23,627 bases of DNA, from contig CAAGGN010000177.1 in assembly GCA_900769375.1 (NCBI GenBank), positions 1 through 23,627 of the forward strand. The letters run 5' to 3'. The notes beneath the pieces were generated by a model, which was not told the origin of the DNA, searched no databases, and saw only the letters and a list, made by a program, of their open reading frames with translations. The position numbers and the translations under genes were made by a program. This DNA comes from Clostridia bacterium (lineage in GTDB: Bacteria > Bacillota > Clostridia > Oscillospirales > Acutalibacteraceae). The stretch's first letter is position 1, and each line of letters begins with the position of its first letter. Shown in pieces: positions 8,547 to 17,600 of this stretch.

Positions 8547-8804
8547 ATGCCCAATATCAAATCTGCAAAGAAGAGAGTTGCTGTAAGTCAGGCAAACTAT
8601 GAGCGTAATAAAGCATTCCGTTCTGCTCTCAGAACCGCTATTAAGAAGGCTGATAACGCTATTGAGAATAAGGATGCTAACGCTGCTGAAACCGTTAAGG
8701 TTGCAGTTTCTAAGCTTGATCAGGCCGCAGGCAAAGGTCTTATTCACAAGAACAATGCTGCAAGAAAGAAATCTGCTCTTGTAAACAAGCTCAACAAAGC
8801 TTAA
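8547..8804 (+). CDS. rpsT: 30S ribosomal protein S20
   Basis: Small-subunit ribosomal protein that binds 16S rRNA during early assembly. It is 85 residues long, lysine- and alanine-rich and all alpha-helical by composition. It opens with the family signature MPNIKSAKKRV and ends with KGLIHKNNAARKKSALVNKLNKA. A GGAGGTGG ribosome binding site (8535-8542) lies just upstream of the ATG. The gene stands alone with its own promoter and terminator, as is common for rpsT. In some bacteria S20 represses its own translation; nothing in the short leader here shows that. Confidence 0.97.
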   Translation: MPNIKSAKKRVAVSQANYERNKAFRSALRTAIKKADNAIENKDANAAETVKVAVSKLDQAAGKGLIHKNNAARKKSALVNKLNKA

Positions 8805-8840
8805 TTAGAAATAATTATTATTTTTTGCAAAGAATAATAT

Positions 8841-8870
8841 AACCGCCGATGCATTGCATCGGCGGTTTTT
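8841..8870 (+). terminator. Strong rho-independent terminator after rpsT
   Basis: AACCGCCGATGC (8841-8852) pairs perfectly with GCATCGGCGGTT (8856-8867) around a 3-base loop, followed by a T run. The 12-base GC-rich stem ends rpsT transcription. Read on the other strand it is followed by TATATTATTC, so it may also slow transcription coming from uvrC. Confidence 0.93.
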
Positions 8871-8874
8871 CTAT

Positions 8875-9152
8875 TAGCCAAATCATTTAAACTCGAACCA
8901 GCCTAAAAGGGCGGTTTTAAGGTGTCTTTCGGCTCTTTGTCGCTCATAAGCGACAGCTTTATGTGCTTCGCATCACCAAAATCCACTCATAAAACCATCC
9001 CTTTTAGGTCGCAGAATTTTGTGACAAAAGGATTTTATGATGGGGCGAGGCATAAAACGCAGCAAATCCTGTCGGATTTGCGAGAATTTTAACAAAGCCA
9101 CGGCGTGAAATCCTTATCCCAAAATCTGATTTGAGTTTAAATGCTTTGGCTA
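8875..9152. mobile_element. MITE-like non-coding element with terminal inverted repeats
   Basis: A 278-base segment between the rpsT terminator and the uvrC stop. The left end TAGCCAAATCATTTAAACTC (8875-8894) is the reverse complement of the right end (9133-9152) with one mismatch in 20. Flanking or terminal TA on both sides allows a TA target duplication, with GCCAAA as the true tip. Inside are a long imperfect stem (CCTAAAAGGG at 8902-8911 with CCCTTTTAGG at 8999-9008, continued by GGTTTTA 8913-8919 with TAAAACC 8990-8996), a hairpin GTCGCT-CATA-AGCGAC (8939-8954) and a hairpin GCAAATCC-TGTC-GGATTTGC (9062-9081). No open reading frame of note lies inside. These are the marks of a miniature inverted-repeat transposable element moved by a transposase elsewhere. 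Copy number cannot be seen in this window. Confidence 0.75.
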
Positions 9153-10961
9153 CCTATTAAAGTGTTCAAAAACCTTCAAAGCGTAGGTTTTGCCGAAACC
9201 TTTAACGGCGGTAAGTTCCTCTAAAGAGGACTCTTTTATGGCTTTAAGTGTTTTAAAATGTTTCATTAAAAGTTTTGCCTTTTCGGGTCCTATGCCCTCA
9301 ATTTCCAAAAGGGAGGAGTTAAGCATCTTTTTGGATTTGCTCTTTCGGTGGAAGGTGATAGCAAACCTGTGCACCTCATCCTGAATTTCGGTAATGAGGG
9401 TAAAGGTGCGGCGATTGGATTTTATTGCAATATCGCCTCCCGTTGTGGCTATTGCGCGGGTGCGGTGTTTACTGTCTTTAACCATACCGAAAAGGGCAAT
9501 ATCCAAATTGTGCTTCTCTAAAATAGGCACTACAGCGGAAATCTGACCGCTTCCGCCGTCGAGGAGAATAAGGTCGGGAAGGGTAGAGAATCCTTCATCC
9601 TCACCCTTTTCATATTCGGCAAATCTGCGGTCTAAAACCTCGGCTAAAGAGCGGTAATCATCCTGACCTATAAATGACTTTATTTTAAACTTTTTATATG
9701 CCTTTTTATAGGGCTTTCCATCACGGAAAACCACCATCGCGGCTACGTTTTCGTCTCCTGCAGTATTGGAAATATCGTATGCCTCAATGTAGCGGGGCGC
9801 ATTAGAAAGTCCGAGAAGGGCGGCGAGTTCATTTAGAGCCGTCATTTCCTTTCCGCTTTCTTTAGATTTTTCCGAAAGACTATCGGCGGCATTATTGCGG
9901 CACATCTTTAAAATTTCAAGGGGCTCTGCCGCTTTCGGTACGGATATATTCACCTTTCTGCCCGATTTTTTCGAGAGCCATTCTTTCAAAAGATGTGTAT
10001 CTTCGGGAAGGGTATCCATTAAAATTCGGGGCGGAATATCATCCCGTTCTTCATAAAAACGGGCAAGAAATTCAGCGTAAAACACCTCTTTGCTCTCTGT
10101 ATCCTCAAAGAAAAAGTGTTTTTTATCGGTGAGTCTGTTATTTCTGAAAATAAGGATACTTATGCAAAGAATATTGCCAAGGGAAGCGGAGGCAAAGACA
10201 TCCTGCTTTTCGTGGGTGCAAAGGAACACTTTTTGCCTTTCTTTAAGCTTTTTAACCGCATTTATCCTATCCCGAAGCTTTGCGGCATACTCGAAATCAA
10301 GGCGCTCTGCGGCGGCTTCCATTCTTTCTTCCAAAAGAGAAAGCATATTTGCGGTATCGCCTTTTTTGATGAATTCCGATGCGGATTTAACGGTTTCTAA
10401 ATATTCACTATGAGAAATTTTGTTTCGGCAAGGGGCGTCACATAAACCTATATGAAAATTAAGGCAAGGTTTTGTGGGTTTATCAAAATTTCGGTTGCAG
10501 TCGGGGAGTTTAAATATTTTCCGTACTTCTTCAACGGTGTCTTTAACTACTGCCGCAGAGTAGTAGGGACCTATAAATTCACCGCCGCCGTCAAGTTGCA
10601 TAGCCGTTTCAATACGTGGCCACTTTTCATCGGTAACTTTTATATAATGATAACCCTTATCATCCTTTAAAAGTATGTTATACTTGGGTTGATTTTGCTT
10701 AATAAGTGAGTTTTCAAGGATAAGGGCTTCAAATTCGCTATCGCAGATAATATAATCGAAATCATCAACGAGGGACACCATCTGCCGCACCTTTTCGGTG
10801 TGCCGATTACCTGCGCCAAAGTACTGCGTAACGCGGTTTTTAAGGGCTTTGGCCTTGCCTATATATATAATCTTACCGTTTTTATCCTTCATAATATAAA
10901 CACCGGGACTTTTGGGCAATCGGTTGGCTTTTGCCTTTAAATTTTTCAGTCGCTCATCCAT
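9150..10961 (-). CDS. uvrC: Excinuclease ABC subunit C
   Basis: Nuclease of nucleotide excision repair that makes the 3' and 5' cuts around lesions marked by UvrA and UvrB. The N-terminal GIY-YIG domain shows GVY (20-22) and YIG (33-35) with the following KA-x2-L-K-x-R segment. A cysteine cluster (DCNRN, PCLNF, GLCDAPC) matches the Fe-S site known in UvrC. A UVR coiled segment (LEERMEAAAERLDFEYAAKL) binds UvrB. The RNase H-like second nuclease domain has YDISNTAG and LLDGGSGQ, and two helix-hairpin-helix motifs end the protein. At 603 residues it is full length. The stop TAG overlaps the right tip of the MITE-like element, so the last codons may differ from relatives. It is alone on the minus strand; uvrA and uvrB are not in the window. 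Confidence 0.97.
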   Translation of the reverse strand: MDERLKNLKAKANRLPKSPGVYIMKDKNGKIIYIGKAKALKNRVTQYFGAGNRHTEKVRQMVSLVDDFDYIICDSEFEALILENSLIKQNQPKYNILLKDDKGYHYIKVTDEKWPRIETAMQLDGGGEFIGPYYSAAVVKDTVEEVRKIFKLPDCNRNFDKPTKPCLNFHIGLCDAPCRNKISHSEYLETVKSASEFIKKGDTANMLSLLEERMEAAAERLDFEYAAKLRDRINAVKKLKERQKVFLCTHEKQDVFASASLGNILCISILIFRNNRLTDKKHFFFEDTESKEVFYAEFLARFYEERDDIPPRILMDTLPEDTHLLKEWLSKKSGRKVNISVPKAAEPLEILKMCRNNAADSLSEKSKESGKEMTALNELAALLGLSNAPRYIEAYDISNTAGDENVAAMVVFRDGKPYKKAYKKFKIKSFIGQDDYRSLAEVLDRRFAEYEKGEDEGFSTLPDLILLDGGSGQISAVVPILEKHNLDIALFGMVKDSKHRTRAIATTGGDIAIKSNRRTFTLITEIQDEVHRFAITFHRKSKSKKMLNSSLLEIEGIGPEKAKLLMKHFKTLKAIKESSLEELTAVKGFGKTYALKVFEHFNR

Positions 10962-10993
10962 AAACTCACCAACTTCCTTGAAACTTTTTAAAT

Positions 10994-11023
10994 ATTATAA
11001 CATACAGGAACGTAGATTATCAA
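10994..11023 (-). promoter_or_regulatory. Sigma-A promoter for uvrC
   Basis: On the minus strand, -35 TTGATA (11018-11023), 18-base spacer and -10 TATAAT (10994-10999) with an upstream TG plus one base (extended -10). It lies about 32 bases before the uvrC start and back-to-back with the promoter of the cyclophilin operon. No SOS-type (DinR/LexA) operator was recognised. Confidence 0.72.
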
Positions 11024-11031
11024 CAAAACTA

Positions 11032-11060
11032 TTGATAAATAAGCAAAATACTGTTAAAAT
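11032..11060 (+). promoter_or_regulatory. Sigma-A promoter for the cyclophilin-rmlA operon
   Basis: -35 TTGATA (11032-11037), 17-base spacer, -10 TAAAAT (11055-11060) preceded by TG plus one base. It diverges from the uvrC promoter with 8 bases between the two -35 boxes. Confidence 0.65.
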
Positions 11061-11096
11061 ATAGTAAATGATATTTAAAATACAGGAGGCAGATTT

Positions 11097-11696
11097 ATGT
11101 CTTGTAAGCAATTAGAAGCAGTTAAAAGCGGAGATACCGTTGCAGTTATGCATACATCTATGGGCGATATCACCATTAAACTTTTCCCCGAGTGTGCTCC
11201 AAGAACGGTAGAAAACTTTGTAACCCATGCAAAAAACGGATACTATAACGGAATTATTTTCCACCGTGTAATAAAAGATTTTATGATTCAAGGCGGCGAC
11301 CCTACGGGAACAGGTATGGGCGGTCAGTCCATCTGGGGCGGAAGCTTTGAGGATGAGTTTGACCCCGAGCTTCATAACCTTCGCGGCGCTCTTTCTATGG
11401 CTAATGCAGGTCCCGGCACTAACGGAAGCCAGTTCTTTATCGTTCAGGCCGATAGCGTTCCTATGAATATGATTTCTCAGATGGAGCAGCTTGCTGACAG
11501 AGGCTTCCCCGCAGAGATTACCGAAGCATATAAAACTATGGGTGGCACCCCTTGGCTTGACTTTAAGCATACTGTTTTCGGTCAGGTAACCGAAGGTATG
11601 GATATTGTCGACGCCATAGCAAATGTTAAAACCGTAGGCGCAGATAAGCCCGAAACCGATGTTGTTATTAACTCTATTGATATAAATCTGATTTAA
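11097..11696 (+). CDS. Cyclophilin-type peptidyl-prolyl cis-trans isomerase
   Basis: Speeds cis-trans isomerisation of Xaa-Pro bonds in folding proteins. The 199-residue single domain holds the cyclophilin core: [35 protein letters not shown] (catalytic Arg in FHRV and Gln in IQGGD), and NGSQFFI. An insertion of about 30 residues before [14 protein letters not shown] is common in Bacillota members. There is no signal peptide, so it is cytosolic. A GGAGG ribosome binding site sits 8-12 bases before the ATG. It leads a four-gene unit with rmlA 13 bases downstream; no terminator separates them. The link between a foldase and sugar-nucleotide genes looks like operon convenience, not shared function. 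Confidence 0.94.
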   Translation: MSCKQLEAVKSGDTVAVMHTSMGDITIKLFPECAPRTVENFVTHAKNGYYNGIIFHRVIKDFMIQGGDPTGTGMGGQSIWGGSFEDEFDPELHNLRGALSMANAGPGTNGSQFFIVQADSVPMNMISQMEQLADRGFPAEITEAYKTMGGTPWLDFKHTVFGQVTEGMDIVDAIANVKTVGADKPETDVVINSIDINLI

Positions 11697-11709
11697 GGAG
11701 TTTTTAAAG

Positions 11710-12588
11710 ATGAAAGGTATAATTTTAGCAGGAGGAAGCGGCACCCGCCTTTATCCTCTAACAATGGTAACCTCAAAACAGCTTTTACCCATTTACGATA
11801 AACCAATGATTTACTATCCTCTTTCCACACTTATGCTTGCGGGAATCAAGGACATTCTTATCATTTCCACACCTACCGATCTTCCTAATTTTGAGCGTCT
11901 TTTAGGGGATGGCTCAAATTACGGAATTAACCTTTCCTATGCAGTTCAACCTTCCCCCGACGGACTTGCTCAGGCATTTATTATCGGCGAGGAGTTCATT
12001 GCGGGAGATAGTTGCGCTATGGTACTCGGCGACAATATTTTCTACGGAAGCGGACTTAAAAAGCATCTTCGTGAAGCCGCCGAAAAGGAAAACGGCGCTA
12101 CTGTTTTCGGTTATTACGTTGATGACCCCGAGCGTTTCGGTATAGTTGAATTCGACGAAAACGGTAAGGCAATTTCTATAGAAGAAAAGCCGAAAAATCC
12201 CAAATCCAATTACTGCGTAACCGGTCTTTATTTCTATGATAATCGTGTAGTTGAACTTGCTAAAAAGGTTAAACCTTCTGCAAGAGGCGAACTTGAAATA
12301 ACCGACCTTAACCGTATGTATTTAGAAGAAGGTACCCTCAATGTTGTAACCTTGGGCCGCGGTTATGCTTGGCTCGATACAGGTACAATGGACGCCTTGG
12401 CAGAGGCAACAGAGTTTGTTAAGGTTATCGAAAACCGTCAGGGCGTTAAGATTTCCGCCATTGAGGAAATTGCCTATAAAAACGGTTGGATAACTAAGGA
12501 AAAGCTTCTCGAATCTGCCGAAAAATACGGCAAATCCCCCTATGGCGAGCATCTTAAAAAGGTAGCAGAAGGAAAGTTGCTTTATTAA
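11710..12588 (+). CDS. rfbA: Glucose-1-phosphate thymidylyltransferase
   Basis: RmlA/RfbA: makes dTDP-glucose from glucose-1-phosphate and dTTP, the first step to dTDP-L-rhamnose and other dTDP-sugars. The N-terminal nucleotide-binding signature is [13 protein letters not shown], followed by [25 protein letters not shown] carries the catalytic Asp, [19 protein letters not shown] lines the sugar site, and [10 protein letters not shown] is near the C terminus. The 292 residues match the short RmlA form. rmlB, rmlC and rmlD are not adjacent, so the rest of the pathway must be encoded elsewhere. Two glycosyltransferases follow 1 base later and then overlapping, which suggests a dTDP-sugar destined for a surface polysaccharide. 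AGGAG lies shortly before the ATG. Confidence 0.96.
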   Translation: MKGIILAGGSGTRLYPLTMVTSKQLLPIYDKPMIYYPLSTLMLAGIKDILIISTPTDLPNFERLLGDGSNYGINLSYAVQPSPDGLAQAFIIGEEFIAGDSCAMVLGDNIFYGSGLKKHLREAAEKENGATVFGYYVDDPERFGIVEFDENGKAISIEEKPKNPKSNYCVTGLYFYDNRVVELAKKVKPSARGELEITDLNRMYLEEGTLNVVTLGRGYAWLDTGTMDALAEATEFVKVIENRQGVKISAIEEIAYKNGWITKEKLLESAEKYGKSPYGEHLKKVAEGKLLY

Positions 12589-12589
12589 T

Positions 12590-13579
12590 ATGAAGTTAAG
12601 CGTTATAGTTCCCGTTTTTAATGGGGAGAAAACTTTGCGACGCTCTTTGGATTCTATACTGGCTCAAAGTTTTCGTGACTTTGAGCTTCTGCTTATAGAT
12701 GACGGCTCAACCGATAAAAGCGGCGAGATATGTAAGCTTTACGAGAATAAAGACGATAGGGTTCGCTATATAAAAAAGGAAAACGGCGGCCCTTCTTCGG
12801 TGCGCAATTTAGGTATTAAAGAGGCAAAGGGTGAATATATCGCCTTTGCCGATTGTGATGACTATATGGATGACGGCGCGTATAAGTTTATGTATGAAAA
12901 AGCTCTCGAAACCGCCGCAGATATGGTAATTTGCGGTTGCTTTACGGAGCTCGGCAACACCGTGCAAAAGGTGTTCTGCGAGGAAATGCTCATTGACGGG
13001 GAATATGGAGAAAAAATCATTCCCCTTAAATCAAAGGATCTTTTAGATGCCCCTTGGAATAAGCTTTATAAAGTCGAATTTTTAAGAAAAACGGGGGTTA
13101 CTATGCCCCTGGGCGAAATATTCGAGGATACGGCTTTTCATTTAGAACTTTTAAAGTTTTCACCCAAAATTGCGGTTTACAGTGAGTGCTTTTACCACTA
13201 TGTCCAAAATCTCGGCAGTGTTACCAAGAAGTATAATCCCGAGAAATTAGCAATTCTTAAAAAGCGGGCAAAGCAGTTAAAAGAGGTAACAACGGGCATT
13301 GATTCCTATTGCGATTTTTACTATATCAAATCGGTTTTTTCTTCCTTTATAGATATGTTTTTATCCTGCGAAAAAGGAGAAATTAAAGCTCTTATCAAGA
13401 AGGAAATCGAAGAAAGCGATTTTCAAAATGCGGCTAAAAACGCTGATTTTGAGGGAAGACACAATAAAATTATCATAAAGATAGCCAAAAGCGGAAAAGC
13501 AAATAGAATTTACGGCTTTTGTAAGCTCTGTTTTATATTAAAATTTAAGCTTAGAAAGCTCTTTTTAAGGGTGAGATAA
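12590..13579 (+). CDS. Family 2 glycosyltransferase
   Basis: A 329-residue GT-A fold transferase. It begins VIVPVFNGEKTLRRSLDSIL, typical of GT2, then has LLIDDGSTDKS (nucleotide binding) and the metal-binding DxD equivalent ADCDD at residues 87-91. EDTAFHLELLKF in the middle matches the acceptor-side ED motif of this group. The C-terminal ~130 residues are lysine-rich with no obvious membrane helix, so it likely acts at the inner face of the membrane on a lipid-linked acceptor. Donor and acceptor sugars cannot be read from sequence. The ATG is 1 base after the rfbA stop, and its own stop overlaps the next gene (TAATG), so all three are co-translated. Confidence 0.9.
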   Translation: MKLSVIVPVFNGEKTLRRSLDSILAQSFRDFELLLIDDGSTDKSGEICKLYENKDDRVRYIKKENGGPSSVRNLGIKEAKGEYIAFADCDDYMDDGAYKFMYEKALETAADMVICGCFTELGNTVQKVFCEEMLIDGEYGEKIIPLKSKDLLDAPWNKLYKVEFLRKTGVTMPLGEIFEDTAFHLELLKFSPKIAVYSECFYHYVQNLGSVTKKYNPEKLAILKKRAKQLKEVTTGIDSYCDFYYIKSVFSSFIDMFLSCEKGEIKALIKKEIEESDFQNAAKNADFEGRHNKIIIKIAKSGKANRIYGFCKLCFILKFKLRKLFLRVR

Positions 13580-14526
13580 TGATTTCGGTAGCTGTGGCAA
13601 CGTATAACGGCGAAAGGTTCATCGAAAAACAACTAAATAGCATTCTTGCGCAGAATTTATCGGTGGATGAGGTCGTTATCTGTGATGACTGTTCAACCGA
13701 TAAAACCTATGAAATTTGCGAGAAATTTATCGAGAAAAATGCCCTTAAAAATTGGCGACTCTATAAAAACGAAACCAATGTGGGTTACTGCCTTAATTTT
13801 TACGGCGCCATAGAAAAATGCAAAGGTGATGTGATTTTTCTTGCCGATCAGGATGATGAGTGGCACAAGGAAAAGACCGAAAAGATGATGGCTTGTATGG
13901 ATGAAAATCCGCATATTTTGGTGCTTTCTTCGAGATATAACGTCATCGATGGAGAATCGAATATTATTGAAAATTCAGGAGTCACCTACCTTGGCGAAAA
14001 ATACGATGATTCTATAGAATATATCTCGTCCGAAAGTCAGATAGGTTGCTCTTATATCAGGGGCTTCAGTATCTGTTTTAGAAAATCCTTAAAGCCCTTA
14101 ATTAAACCCATTGATTTAAAGTCCCTTTTATCTCACGATTGGTTTATCTGTATGCTTGGCTCAATTACGGGGAAAACGGCATTTTTAAATACTGTTTTGA
14201 CAAGTTATCGTTTTCACGGGAATAACGTTTCGCTCCTTGATGGCAAAAGGAAAAAAGAGCATAGAAAGCTCGAAAAAAGAATTCTCGGTATTGAGGAATC
14301 AATAAACGGTCATACTTATTTATCTACTCTTTCAAGCGATGAAAGCTTTAATAAAAATATAGGGAAATTTATTAGATTCGAGAAAAAAAGATTGGAATTT
14401 CTCAAAACCAAAAATTTCTTTATTTTCATTTCTCTTTTCTTTAAAATGGGCGAATATAACCGTTATTACAAAGGGAACGGAGTAAGAGTTTGGCTCGGAG
14501 ATTTCGTTTACGTGTACAAAAAATAG
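13579..14526 (+). CDS. Family 2 glycosyltransferase, rhamnosyltransferase-like
   Basis: A 315-residue GT2 protein. The start VAVATYNGERFIEKQLNSIL and the pattern VVICDDCSTDKT are those of RfbF/RfbG-type rhamnosyltransferases. The metal-binding FLADQDDEW (DQDD at 90-93) and a later HDWFICML followed by YRFHGNNVS also match that group. Together with the rfbA two genes upstream, this makes a dTDP-rhamnose donor plausible; this is inference, as related enzymes use other sugars. There are no clear membrane helices. It is the last gene of the operon, with a terminator 8 bases after the stop. It and the preceding transferase are only distantly similar beyond the GT-A core, so they probably make different linkages. 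Confidence 0.88.
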   Translation: MISVAVATYNGERFIEKQLNSILAQNLSVDEVVICDDCSTDKTYEICEKFIEKNALKNWRLYKNETNVGYCLNFYGAIEKCKGDVIFLADQDDEWHKEKTEKMMACMDENPHILVLSSRYNVIDGESNIIENSGVTYLGEKYDDSIEYISSESQIGCSYIRGFSICFRKSLKPLIKPIDLKSLLSHDWFICMLGSITGKTAFLNTVLTSYRFHGNNVSLLDGKRKKEHRKLEKRILGIEESINGHTYLSTLSSDESFNKNIGKFIRFEKKRLEFLKTKNFFIFISLFFKMGEYNRYYKGNGVRVWLGDFVYVYKK

Positions 14527-14533
14527 GACATTT

Positions 14534-14567
14534 AAAGCACTGTTTATAAACAGTGCTTTATTTTTTC
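14534..14567 (+). terminator. Rho-independent terminator after the glycosyltransferases
   Basis: AAAGCACTGTTTA and its reverse complement (14534-14559) form a perfect 26-base palindrome whose centre opens as a small loop, followed by ATTTTTT. It closes the cyclophilin-rfbA-GT2-GT2 unit and separates it from addB. It is symmetrical but has a T run only on the plus-strand side. Confidence 0.9.
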
Positions 14568-14616
14568 GACATTCTATGATAATATATATTTATATTAAGG
14601 GCTTTGGAGGTCGGAA

Positions 14617-17600
14617 ATGCTTCAGTTTGTTTTAGGCAGAGCAGGTTTTGGAAAAAGCTATACCGTAACCGAAAAAATAGGGGAGTGCATAGAAAAAGGC
14701 GGCACTCCTATCTTAATTGTGCCTGAGCAGTTTTCTTTTGAAAGCGAAAGGGCCATACTATCTCGTTTCGGCGAAAGAGCGACCGATAGGGTTAAGGTTA
14801 TGAGTTTTTCCCGTCTTTGCGATGAGGCGAGTAGAATATACGGTGGGGGAGCAGGACGAGTTCTTTCCGATGCGGATAAAACTATAATACTGGGCCGTGC
14901 CATGAAAAGCTGCAAGAGTGAACTGAAACTTTGGAAAGGATATGTGAATTCGGCGGGCTTTATAGAAAATATGCTTAACGCTATATCCGAATTTAAACTT
15001 CATGCCGTTTCCTATGAGGACCTTTTTTCTGCGGCAGAAAGAGTGGAGGACAGTTATCTTACCTCTAAGCTTATAGACACCGCTCTTATTTATAAAAACT
15101 ACGATCTTTTATTAGGTGAGAAATTTATCGACAGTAACGATAATCTCGCCAAGTTCTATCTGCAATTAAAAAACCATAATTTCTTTGAGGGAAAAGACGT
15201 ATTTATCGATTCCTTTAAGGGCTTTACGGGCCAACAGCTTAAGATAATAAATGTGATAATTGCCACTGCGGCTTCGGTTACAGTAGCTTTGACCCTTGAT
15301 ACCGAAAGCACTCGTAAAAACGGCGTATTTGCCAATATAATTAAGACGAAAGAAAAGCTTATAAAAGCGGCAAAAAGCCATAACGTTCCCGTAGCGGAGG
15401 ATATAATTCTTAAGGAATCCTTTTGTAAAAATGATTCCCTTAAGACCCTTGAAAAACTGATGGCCGGTTATTCGGATTTGGATGATACCGATATAGATTC
15501 TATTACAATCTGCAGTGCCGCCGATATAGGCGAGGAGGCCGAATTTGTTGCCCGTACTATAAGAAAGATTGCAAGAGAAGAAAATGCCAAATATGATGAT
15601 TTTGCGGTTATCGTACGAGACGCAGAAAGCTATGCGGAGGAGTTCGATTCCGCCTGCAACCGAAACGGAGTAAACTGCTTTATTGACCGCAGAATTCCTA
15701 TCAGTAGTTTGCCAATTTCAGTTATGGCTCTAAATGCTATTTCGTTAGCCGGAAAACTTAGCACCGAAAAGATACTGCGCTTTTATAAATCGGGAATTGA
15801 GCATATTTCCCTTGAGGAATTGGCAGAGTTGGAAAATTATACGTATCTTTGGGGTATAGACGGTGACGCCTGGGAAAAGGATTGGGATATGAATCCCGAT
15901 GGATTCCGTGAAACAGGCGATGAAAAATACGCTAAGGAAATTGAGGAAAGGTTAAAAAGCATAAATTCTATTCGCCGAAAAATGATAGCCCCCATTATCA
16001 CCTTTAAAAAGGCGTTTTGCGGTTCAGCGCAAAATATGGCGGAGTCCTTGGTTAACCTTATTTTATCGGTTGGCGGAGATAAGAGTATTAAAAGCTTATG
16101 CCAGAAATATAAAAACGAAAATAACCATGCATATGCCGATGCCCTAAGGCAATCCTTTGATATGTTTATGGGAATTTTAGAGAGTATGGTCACCTGCTTC
16201 GGCGAGGGCAGTGTAACAGCCAAGGAGTTTGAGAATGCCCTTAAAAACGGCACCGCTCTTACAACGGTTGGCATCTCTCCTCAGACGCTTGACGAAGTTA
16301 CCTTTGGAGCCGCCGATAGAACAAGACCATATAGACCTAAATATGTCTTTTTGATGGGTGTAAATCAAGGAGTTTTTCCAAGAAACGTGTCATCTATCGG
16401 CATTTTCACGAATAAAGAAAGAGAAATTCTTAAAGTGAATGATATTGATATTCCCGATAAGACGGTGGAAAGCGCCATTGATGAGGAATATCTTGTTTAT
16501 AGCAGTGTTTGTCTGGCTTCCGAGAAGCTTTTTATCAGTTATACGCAAAGTTTATCTGACGGTAGCGCCGCAGAGCCGTCTGCATTCATTTCGGAAATCG
16601 AAGAAAACTTAAGGGTGAATAAAATCAGCGTACCTATGCCTTTAACGGATAGCATTTTGCCCGAAACTAAGGAAGCGGCGTTTAGCGAAATGTGCAAGCG
16701 GCTTTCCAAGGATGAAGGTGAAGCTCTTACGGTTAAGGCGGCCTTGGATGAGGAATTTGCAGGCAGAACAGAGAATGTTTTTGCCATGAAAAAGCCGCCG
16801 AATAACACTATTAGCGGTGACACGGCAAAGCGTCTTTACGGCAAGGATATGTACGTTTCCCCGACTCGTTTTGAAGTGTTTAATTCCTGCCGTTTTATGT
16901 ATTTCTGCAAATACGGCCTAAACGCTAAAAAATTAGAGCCCGTAGAATTCAGTGTGCTTCAAAGAGGCACCCTTGTTCACTACGTTATGGAGCGACTTAT
17001 CGGTGAGTTTGGCAAGGGTGTTGCGAAGCTTTCTAAAGAGGAAATATCCGACTCGGTGGATAGATACGTAGCCGAGTATCTCGACGGTATTTCGGGATAT
17101 CGCTCCATTGAGGATGAACGGCTTAAATACTTGGTGGAAACCATTTCGCGTTCTGCTAAATTTGTGGCCGAAAGATTGGCACTCGAATTTGCTCAATCAG
17201 ATTTTGAGCCCGTGCACTGTGAGCTTAAAATCGGCAAGGACGGAGAAATTCCCGAAATTAAAATACCTCTTGATGACGGGGCGAATCTGCGACTTGGCGG
17301 CGTGGTTGACCGCGTTGATAAATGGAACGGTTATATAAGAATAGTGGATTATAAAACGGGCTCTAAAGAGTTTAAATTCCCCGATATTCTCTTCGGTCAG
17401 AATATGCAGATGCTTTTGTACCTCTATGCCGTAAGCGGTAGCGAGGAATGGGGCGGAGACCCCGCAGGTATATTCTATATGCCCGCAAAACGCAATAAAA
17501 ACGATAAATCGAAGCGCAGAATGAACGGACTTATGGAAGCCGATATGGATCTTGTAAATGCTATGGACAAGGAGAATAGCGGTGAATTCATCCCCATTCT

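Noticed and set aside
14568..14605. Clear promoter for addB
   Set aside because: The stretch is AT-rich with several possible -10 boxes but no -35 at proper spacing outside the terminator, so none was called.
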